From: Peptococcaceae bacterium UBA7185 | GTDB lineage: Bacteria; Bacillota; Peptococcia; Peptococcales; Peptococcaceae | DNA length: 11,965 nucleotides | NCBI GenBank assembly: GCA_002491065.1 | Contig: DKVF01000081.1 | Span: 47,880-59,844, forward strand | Direction: 5' to 3' | Shown: piece after piece, positions 6,727-11,965 of the stretch | Numbering within the stretch: the first letter of the stretch is position 1 | How the letters are laid out: every line of letters starts with the position of its first letter | Notes under the pieces: generated by a model | Seen by the model: the letters and a program-made list of their open reading frames with translations, nothing else | Database searches by the model: none | What the model was told of the DNA's origin: nothing | Translations under genes and position numbers: made by a program

Positions 6727-9099
6727 ATGATGGATGTGTTGCAGGACGAAATGCAATTGGAGCGGAATATAGAGGAACCTATAGAGAGCCAAGCAGAACT
6801 GCCGGTGGTGCCGTTGCGGGGAATGGTCATTTTTCCAAATACAGAGATGCATTTGGATTTGGGCCGAAAATTTTCTATTCAGGCTGTACAGGAAAGCGCA
6901 CAAAATAATACGGAAGTTTTGCTGGCTTTTCAAAAAAATGCAGAGCAAGGCTTACCGAGTGCCGAGGATTTATATGAGATTGGCGTAGCGGCCAGGGTGA
7001 AACGTACCATTTCTTTGCCGACAGAAGGAATGCGGGTGTTGGTCGCAGCATTGTATCCGGTAAGAGTATTAGAGTATCATATTGGGGAAGAACGGATTAC
7101 TGCGGTGTATGAAGAACTGCCTATGCCAGAATATGACTCGGAGAAACTGGAAGTAAAAATAAGAGCGCTGCGCCATCAGTTTGAAACCTATTTAAAACGC
7201 AGCAGCCGTGTAGGCGCAGAACAGCTAAAACAAATTATGGATACCGACCCGCTGGTATTTCAGTTAAATATGATGTGCAGTTACTTGAATGTAAAGCCCG
7301 AGGAACGCTATGCCTTATTGGCGGAGCAAGATGTAGAGCGGCGTATCGACGCTATGCTGGAGATCATTGTACGGGAAGCCAATTTTGCTGAATTGGAGCG
7401 GGAATTAAATGAAAAAGTCAAAATTCAAGTAGATAAGAGTCAAAAGGAATATTATCTGCGGGAAAAGATGAAAGTCATCAGTGACGAATTAGGTGAAGGT
7501 GAAAGTCGTTCTGAAGAAGTACACGCTTTTAAGGAAAAGTTGAACGCACTACAGTTGGACAAAACGATACGGGAAAAAATAGAAAAGAGTATCAACCAAC
7601 TGTTAAAAATCAGTACGATGTCACCGGAATATTCGGTATTACGCAATTATGTGGAGACGGTGTTGGAGTTACCATGGAATCAGTACAGTGAGGATTGTTT
7701 GGATATCAAACAGGCGGAACTTGTTCTGAATCGGGATCATTATGGCTTGGAAAAGGTAAAGGAACGAATTTTAGAGTCTTTGGCGGTACGTCAGCTGCGC
7801 AACGACAATAAAGGCTCTATCTTATGTCTGGTTGGGCCGCCGGGCGTGGGGAAAACATCTTTGGCGCATTCTATTGCTGAGGCGTTAAATCGGAAATATG
7901 TACGTATTTCACTGGGCGGCGTGCGGGATGAAGCGGAAATTCGCGGGCATCGTCGCACCTATGTGGGTGCTATGCCGGGACGTATTATTCGCGGTATGAT
8001 TGAAGCAGGTACCGCCAATCCGGTATTTTTGATGGATGAGATTGACAAAATGACCACAGATTTTCGTGGCGATCCATCCTCAGCGCTATTGGAAGTGTTG
8101 GATCCAGCGCAGAACAATACCTTCAGCGACCATTTTATTGAGTTGCCCTTTGATTTATCCAAAGTATTGTTTATCACTACAGCGAATTCACTGCAGACAA
8201 TTTCACAGCCGCTGTTGGACCGTATGGAAGTTATAGAGCTATCCAGTTATATTGAAGATGAAAAAGTGCAGATTGCGCAGCGGTATTTACTGCCAAAACA
8301 ATTAAAAGAGCATGGCTTGGAAGAAAAACAGGTGTATATTTCTGCCAATACTATTTTGCAGATTATCCGCGATTATACCAGAGAATCTGGCGTGCGCAGT
8401 TTGGAGCGACAGCTAGCCTCTATTTGCCGGAAAGCTGCTCGGGAAGTATTGGATAAAAATAAAAAAAGGGTGCGTGTAGATTTACACAATCTGGAACGCT
8501 ACTTAGGTCGTCCTAAATACATGCGCAATTTAGAAACCTTACAGGATGAGGTGGGCAAGGTAACAGGGATGGCATGGACCTCTGTAGGCGGTGAAACGCT
8601 GAATATTGAAGTGAATACGTTCCCTGGCAAAGGTGAATTATTATTGACCGGCCAACTGGGCGATGTTATGCAGGAATCTGCGCGGTTGGGTTTCAGTTAT
8701 GTGCGCAGCATTGCTGACAGTTTTGGAATTGGTGCAGAATTTTTCGAAAAGAATATTACGCATATTCATATTCCAGAAGGTGCTACTCCCAAGGATGGTC
8801 CATCGGCAGGTATCTCTATGGCTACGGCAGTCATTTCAGCGCTGACGAAGCGAGCTGTGCGTAAAGAATTTGCTATGACAGGAGAGCTGACGTTACGAGG
8901 CAAGGTCCTACCAGTAGGCGGTATTCGAGAAAAAGTATTGGCTGCACATCGGGCAGGATGTACCAAGATTATTTTGCCGCAGGAAAATCTCAAGGATACT
9001 GAAGAAATTCCGGCAGAAATTCAGAAATGTTTAGAATTTTATCCTGTACAGAACTTGCAGCAGGTATTAGATTTAGCTCTGGTGGAGGCATCGTTATGA
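6727..9099 (+). CDS. lon: ATP-dependent Lon protease (LonA)
   Basis: A 790-residue LonA, full length for the family, forming a cytosolic hexamer that unfolds and degrades misfolded and regulatory proteins. The N-terminal LON substrate-recognition domain begins at LPVVPLRGMVIFPN (about 25-38) and runs to about 220. A helical, coiled-coil segment follows (VDKSQKEYYLREKMKVI). The AAA+ module has Walker A GPPGVGKT at 370-377, Walker B LMDEID at 435-440 and the sensor strand FITTAN. The C-terminal protease domain has PKDGPSAGI with nucleophile S693 and the dyad lysine K736 in GGIREKVLAA, 43 residues apart as expected. AAAGAGGG at 6712-6719 supports the first of two adjacent ATG codons. The stop overlaps the engB start by 4 bases (ATGA), so the two are translationally coupled, the common Bacillota arrangement. 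Confidence 0.98.
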   Translation: MMDVLQDEMQLERNIEEPIESQAELPVVPLRGMVIFPNTEMHLDLGRKFSIQAVQESAQNNTEVLLAFQKNAEQGLPSAEDLYEIGVAARVKRTISLPTEGMRVLVAALYPVRVLEYHIGEERITAVYEELPMPEYDSEKLEVKIRALRHQFETYLKRSSRVGAEQLKQIMDTDPLVFQLNMMCSYLNVKPEERYALLAEQDVERRIDAMLEIIVREANFAELERELNEKVKIQVDKSQKEYYLREKMKVISDELGEGESRSEEVHAFKEKLNALQLDKTIREKIEKSINQLLKISTMSPEYSVLRNYVETVLELPWNQYSEDCLDIKQAELVLNRDHYGLEKVKERILESLAVRQLRNDNKGSILCLVGPPGVGKTSLAHSIAEALNRKYVRISLGGVRDEAEIRGHRRTYVGAMPGRIIRGMIEAGTANPVFLMDEIDKMTTDFRGDPSSALLEVLDPAQNNTFSDHFIELPFDLSKVLFITTANSLQTISQPLLDRMEVIELSSYIEDEKVQIAQRYLLPKQLKEHGLEEKQVYISANTILQIIRDYTRESGVRSLERQLASICRKAAREVLDKNKKRVRVDLHNLERYLGRPKYMRNLETLQDEVGKVTGMAWTSVGGETLNIEVNTFPGKGELLLTGQLGDVMQESARLGFSYVRSIADSFGIGAEFFEKNITHIHIPEGATPKDGPSAGISMATAVISALTKRAVRKEFAMTGELTLRGKVLPVGGIREKVLAAHRAGCTKIILPQENLKDTEEIPAEIQKCLEFYPVQNLQQVLDLALVEASL

Positions 9100-9707
9100 T
9101 TGTGAAAAATGCTGAATTTGTAATCAGTGCAGTGGGACCGAAGCAGTATCCGGATGATCACTTGCCGGAAATTGCTCTGGCAGGTCGCAGTAATGTGGGA
9201 AAATCTTCGTTGATCAATAAATTCATCAATCGCAAAAATTTAGCCCGCACCAGCAGCAAGCCGGGAAAAACGCAAACACTGAATTACTATCGCATCAACG
9301 GCAATCAATTTTATTTTGTTGATCTGCCTGGCTATGGCTTTGCGCAAGTAAGTCAGAGTGTGAAGGAAAAATGGGGACATTTTATTGAAGCATATTTAGT
9401 CAAACGGGAGAATCTTTGTGGTGTGATCCAGCTGGTGGATTTGCGACATCCGCCCAGTAAAGATGATATTGCGATGTATGATTGGTTGATGCAGCTACAC
9501 AAAGAAGTATTAGTAGTAGCGACTAAATGTGATAAGGTATCTAAGGGTCAGTGGCAAAAACATATAAAACAAGTAAGAGAAGGTTTGAAAGCCGATAAAA
9601 GTCAGCAGATTGTGGTATTTTCCGCTGAGACAGGACAAGGCTTGGAAGAACTGCATGCTTGGGTGGAAAAGCATATTGCCGGTGAGCCGTTCACATTAGA
9701 AGAATAA
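9096..9707 (+). CDS. engB: Ribosome biogenesis GTPase EngB (YsxC/YihA)
   Basis: A 203-residue TRAFAC-class GTPase needed for assembly of the large ribosomal subunit. G1/P-loop GRSNVGKSS is at 30-38, followed by the EngB hallmark RTSSKPGKTQTLNYY at about 51-65, which contains the G2 switch. G3 is DLPG at 76-79 (DLPGYGFAQV), and G4 is TKCDK at 143-147. The length matches the family. The start at 9096 is chosen over an in-frame ATG at 9027 because it gives the standard MIVKNAEFVIS N-terminus, has GGTGGAGG at 9081-9088, and overlaps the lon stop in an ATGA. The gene ends the lon transcript at the strong terminator at 9728. Confidence 0.97.
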   Translation: MIVKNAEFVISAVGPKQYPDDHLPEIALAGRSNVGKSSLINKFINRKNLARTSSKPGKTQTLNYYRINGNQFYFVDLPGYGFAQVSQSVKEKWGHFIEAYLVKRENLCGVIQLVDLRHPPSKDDIAMYDWLMQLHKEVLVVATKCDKVSKGQWQKHIKQVREGLKADKSQQIVVFSAETGQGLEELHAWVEKHIAGEPFTLEE

Positions 9708-9727
9708 AATCTCAAGAATTGTTTTTT

Positions 9728-9774
9728 AAACAGTCATTCTCTATATAGAATTGGAGAGTGACTGTTTTCTTTTT
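9728..9774 (+). terminator. Strong Rho-independent terminator after engB
   Basis: A 14-base stem (9728-9741 pairing with 9754-9767, one T-G wobble) encloses a 12-base loop. It is followed by a T-rich tract to 9774. It sits 20 bases after the engB stop and separates the lon-engB unit from the transporter operon. Confidence 0.9.
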
Positions 9775-9805
9775 GAAAAGATAATTCAAAATATAAAATA
9801 AAATT

Positions 9806-9826
9806 GCAGATTGTTCTGAAATCTGC
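9806..9826 (+). promoter_or_regulatory. Inverted repeat abutting the transporter operon promoter
   Basis: GCAGATT (9806-9812) and AATCTGC (9820-9826) form a perfect 7-base inverted repeat around a 7-base spacer. It ends directly at the -35 box of the transporter promoter (9827-9832). The position fits an operator or activator site. The alternative is a second, weak terminator backing up the one at 9728, since TTTACTTT follows. The regulator is unknown. Confidence 0.4.
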
Positions 9827-9855
9827 TTTACTTTGCTACTTTAGTATGATAAAAT
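9827..9855 (+). promoter_or_regulatory. Candidate promoter of the amino acid transporter operon
   Basis: TTTACT (9827-9832) and TAAAAT (9850-9855) are separated by 17 bases. An overlapping alternative -10, TATGAT, lies at 9845-9850. The predicted start near 9862 leaves a leader of about 35 bases before the ATG at 9897. Confidence 0.5.
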
Positions 9856-9896
9856 GCTAAATAGATTTACAACCAAATGATTTGGAGGAGAAAAAA

Positions 9897-10718
9897 ATGA
9901 AAAAAAGATGGATGAAAGTATTGGCTCTGGCATTAGTAGCTGGGATGGCTTTAACTGCCTGCGGCGGAAATGACAAACAGGATGCAAAACAAGAAAATAA
10001 CGGTGACAATGCAGCACTGACCTATGCAGTAGAGGCCGGTTCTGCAGGGGAAGCAGTTGCACAGGAGAATCAGTTCAAATATAATTCTGTAGCTTCTCAG
10101 GCTGATGCTCTGATGGAAGTGGCTTCTGGGACATCGGATGCAGCGATTATCGATTTGTTGATGGCTGGTGCGATGATCGGGGAAGGTACAAGCTATCCGG
10201 ATTTGGTATTGGGTGATGAATTGACAACTGAAGAATACGGCGTTGGCTGTCGCAAAGGTTCTGATTTGGCATCTTATATCAACGCGGTATTTGCTGAAAC
10301 CTATGCGGATGGCACCATGATGGAAGTGGCAAATACTTATGGTGTGCAGGAAGCAGTAGTAGAACAGGGTGAAAGTGAATTCACTGCAAGTGATGCGGAC
10401 AGCGATGTTGCCTATATTCAGGACAAAGGCACTTTGATTGTAGGGATTACCGAATTCGAACCTATGGATTACAAAAACGAAAACGGTGACTGGATTGGCT
10501 TTGACGCAGATATGGCCCGCAAAGTTGCCGAAAAACTGGGTGTAGAAGCACAGTTTGTGATCATTGACTGGGATGCTAAAATCATGGAACTGGATTCCAA
10601 AAATATTGACGTAGTATGGAATGGTATGACCTTAACAAATGAAGTTTTAGAATCTATGGAATGCACCAATGCATACTGCAATAATGCACAGGTGGTTGTA
10701 GTACCTGCTGCGAAATAA
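9897..10718 (+). CDS. Circularly permuted amino acid ABC transporter binding lipoprotein
   Basis: A 273-residue lipoprotein: basic MKKRWMK, a hydrophobic core and lipobox LTAC with lipidated C22, then a polar tether (23-40). The start at 9897 follows GGAGGAG at 9884-9890; an in-frame TTG at 9882 lies outside this logic. The mature part belongs to the polar amino acid (SBP_bac_3) family, but its halves are swapped. Residues 41-155 match the usual C-terminal half: YAVEAGSAGE, DAAIIDLLMA with the amino-group-binding position D86, YGVGCRKGSDL, and the closing helix DGTMMEVANTYG. Residues 172-273 match the usual N-terminal half: YIQDKGTLIVGITEF, GFDADMARKVAEKLGV, MELDSKNIDVVWNGMTLT, NNAQVVVVPA. 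The protein stops where the interlobe linker normally continues. The usual ligand-carboxylate arginine after the MTLT motif is absent. The frame is intact, and permease and ATPase genes follow, so function is likely. Confidence 0.9.
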   Translation: MKKRWMKVLALALVAGMALTACGGNDKQDAKQENNGDNAALTYAVEAGSAGEAVAQENQFKYNSVASQADALMEVASGTSDAAIIDLLMAGAMIGEGTSYPDLVLGDELTTEEYGVGCRKGSDLASYINAVFAETYADGTMMEVANTYGVQEAVVEQGESEFTASDADSDVAYIQDKGTLIVGITEFEPMDYKNENGDWIGFDADMARKVAEKLGVEAQFVIIDWDAKIMELDSKNIDVVWNGMTLTNEVLESMECTNAYCNNAQVVVVPAAK

Positions 10719-10738
10719 ACGCTCGTAATATAAGGGAT

Positions 10739-10771
10739 ACAAAGGCAGCGTGAAGCTGCCTTTGTTGTTTT
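10739..10771 (+). terminator. Attenuator-like hairpin between binding protein and permease
   Basis: An 11-base perfect stem (10739-10749 with 10755-10765, core AAAGGCAGC/GCTGCCTTT) has a GTGAA loop, then a T-rich but interrupted tract TTGTTTT. It lies 20 bases after the binding-protein stop and 23 bases before the permease ATG, with no obvious new promoter between. Such a hairpin typically permits partial read-through and protects the upstream mRNA, giving more binding protein than membrane components. Confidence 0.8.
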
Positions 10772-10793
10772 ACATATAAAGGGAGAAGTATTT

Positions 10794-11447
10794 ATGCTTT
10801 GGACTGTCACACAAGGACTTTTAGGTGGCTTGGTAACTACATTTCAAATTTTTATTTTGACATTGATTTTTGCATTGCCATTGGGATTGATATTAGCGCT
10901 GGGCACAATAAGTAGATGGAAACTGCTGAGTTACTTTATTCATGTAATCGTGTGGATTATTCGCGGAACACCGTTGATGCTGCAATTAATGATTATTTTT
11001 TTCGTACCAGGTTTGTGTGGTCATAATATCTGGAGCGGTGATGCAACAGGTCGAATGACCGCTACAGTTGTGGCCTTTACCATCAACTATGCCTGTTATT
11101 TTTCAGTGATTTTTCGCGGTGGAATCGAAGGGGTTCCTGCCGGGCAACGGGAAGCCGGTGAAGTGTTGGGTATGACCAAGAGTCAGATTTTCTTTCAAGT
11201 GATTCTGCTGCAGATGGTCAAACGGATTGTACCGCCTATGTCCAACGAAATTATTACATTGGTAAAGGATACTTCCTTGGCGCGTATTATTGCGGTCTAT
11301 GAACTAACCTTTACAGGTTTTTCCTATATGAAATCAGCAGGACTTATTTGGCCGTTGTTTTATTCTGGGGTATTTTATCTACTTTTTGTGGGTATCTTGA
11401 CGTTACTGTTCAACTATATTGAGCGCAAGCTGGATTATTTCAAGTAG
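10794..11447 (+). CDS. Amino acid ABC transporter permease (polar amino acid family)
   Basis: A 217-residue inner-membrane permease of the His/Glu/Gln/Arg family, the normal length. The N-terminal GLLGGLVTTFQIFILTLIFA and the IIRGTPLMLQLMIIFF segment at about 56-71 are family hallmarks. The EAA loop EAGEVLGMTKSQIFFQVILLQ, starting at E120, forms the coupling helix that docks on the ATPase. About five transmembrane helices are visible, and the C-terminus (NYIERKLDYF) is typical. GGGAGAA upstream supports the ATG. Only one permease gene is present before the ATPase, so the transporter is probably a permease homodimer. It forms an operon with the permuted binding protein upstream and the ATPase 15 bases downstream. 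The substrate is not predictable from the permease. Confidence 0.95.
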   Translation: MLWTVTQGLLGGLVTTFQIFILTLIFALPLGLILALGTISRWKLLSYFIHVIVWIIRGTPLMLQLMIIFFVPGLCGHNIWSGDATGRMTATVVAFTINYACYFSVIFRGGIEGVPAGQREAGEVLGMTKSQIFFQVILLQMVKRIVPPMSNEIITLVKDTSLARIIAVYELTFTGFSYMKSAGLIWPLFYSGVFYLLFVGILTLLFNYIERKLDYFK

Positions 11448-11462
11448 GGAGGCGTAGCTTAC

Positions 11463-11965
11463 ATGGCAATATTAGAAGCAAACCATATCGAAAAACATTT
11501 TGGCAATACGAAAGTGTTGAAAGATGTGAGCCTTGAGCTGGATGAAGGGGATACCTTGGCCATTATTGGATCTTCTGGCTCGGGAAAAACGACTTTGCTG
11601 CGCTGTCTCAATTTTTTGGAGCGACCTGATCATGGGACAATTTCCGTGAGGGGTGAAAAACTGTTTGATGCAGCATGGACGAGCAAAGAACAGGAAAAAA
11701 ATTTGCGGCAAAAACGGCTGCATTTTGGAATGGTATTTCAATCCTTCAATTTGTTTCCCCAATATACTGCTTTAGAGAATGTAATGTTGGCAGAACAGTT
11801 GTTAGCGAAAGAACGGCCTGATTTTAAACAAAATAAAAAGAAACTTTATTCTGATATTGAAGCGCATGGACGCATTTTGTTGGCGCAAATGGGGTTGTCT
11901 GACAGGATGGATCACTATCCCCATCAGCTTTCTGGCGGTCAGCAACAGCGTGTAGCGATTGCCCG
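11463..11965 (+). CDS. Amino acid ABC transporter ATP-binding protein (partial, cut by window end)
   Basis: The first 167 residues of a polar amino acid (GlnQ/HisP-type) ATPase; the window ends inside the gene. Walker A GSSGSGKT is at 36-43, the Q-loop is in MVFQSFNLFPQYTALENV, and the ABC signature LSGGQQQRVAIA is at 156-167. Walker B, the D-loop and the H-switch lie beyond the edge. Two short insertions relative to the shortest GlnQ-type proteins can be seen: DAAWTSKEQEKNLRQK before the Q-loop and AKERPDFKQNKKKLYSDIEA after it. They resemble a subgroup found in clostridial operons of this type. GGGAGG overlaps the permease stop codon about 10 bases before the ATG, indicating translational coupling. 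It would energise uptake through the permease encoded immediately upstream. Confidence 0.96.
   Translation, partial: MAILEANHIEKHFGNTKVLKDVSLELDEGDTLAIIGSSGSGKTTLLRCLNFLERPDHGTISVRGEKLFDAAWTSKEQEKNLRQKRLHFGMVFQSFNLFPQYTALENVMLAEQLLAKERPDFKQNKKKLYSDIEAHGRILLAQMGLSDRMDHYPHQLSGGQQQRVAIA

Noticed and set aside
6613..6948. A 111-residue antisense frame over the lon start.
   Set aside because: No ribosome binding site or recognisable domain; it overlaps the conserved LON domain coding region.
9027..9095. An upstream ATG extending EngB by 23 residues into lon.
   Set aside because: The extension has no EngB similarity; the start at 9096 has a ribosome binding site and gives the normal N-terminus.
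9882..9896. An in-frame TTG at 9882 as the start of the binding protein.
   Set aside because: It lies within the ribosome binding region (GGAGGAG at 9884-9890) that serves the ATG at 9897, and it would place acidic residues before the basic signal peptide.
9897..10718. The transporter binding protein could be a pseudogene or two broken half-genes joined by chance.
   Set aside because: One uninterrupted frame runs from a proper lipoprotein signal to a stop just before the attenuator. Both halves keep their family motifs, and the partner genes follow in the same operon.

Overview
The window is an AT-rich stretch of a Bacillota chromosome. The order lonA then engB with a 4-base overlap, the strong AGGAGG-type ribosome binding sites, an Ala-Cys lipobox lipoprotein and the clostridial-type polar amino acid ABC operon all point there. 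A Negativicutes or Clostridia host is plausible, but that narrower placement is inference. No rRNA, tRNA, CRISPR, IS element or phage gene is visible, and no gene-free stretch exceeds 300 bases. The coding regions are ordinary and intact except for one gene whose architecture is clearly abnormal.

Layout: (a) 45-1440, minus strand: a LysR-type regulator and, upstream of it, a 66-residue two-helix membrane protein, each with its own sigma-A-like promoter. (b) 1515-3248, plus strand: a DUF421/YetF-type membrane protein followed 42 bases later by a CaCA-family cation antiporter, probably one operon, divergent from the 66-residue gene. (c) 3352-4959: murJ, the lipid II flippase, preceded by an operator-like palindrome. 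(d) 4972-6529: a TTGACA-N17-TATTCT promoter, a CofE-like (F420-0:glutamate ligase family) gene, a DEDDh 3'-5' exonuclease 12 bases downstream, and a terminator. (e) 6727-9774: lon and engB, translationally coupled, closed by a strong terminator. (f) 9806-11965: an amino acid ABC transporter operon (binding lipoprotein, attenuator-like hairpin, permease, ATPase). The ATPase runs off the right edge.

The standout is the binding protein at 9897-10718. Its two halves are in the reverse of the normal order. The half that is normally C-terminal (EAGSAGE ... DAAIIDLLMA ... GVGCRKGSDL ... DGTMMEVANTYG) follows the lipoprotein signal. The half that is normally N-terminal (KGTLIVGITEF ... GFDADMARKVAEKLGV ... 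WNGMTLTNEV ... NNAQVVVV) closes the protein. The reading frame, lipobox, promoter, ribosome binding site, terminator and partner genes are all intact. It therefore reads as a functional, naturally circularly permuted periplasmic-binding-type protein rather than a wreck, probably formed from a tandem gene duplication that lost its outer halves. I do not know of a description of this in the polar amino acid family, but I could not search.
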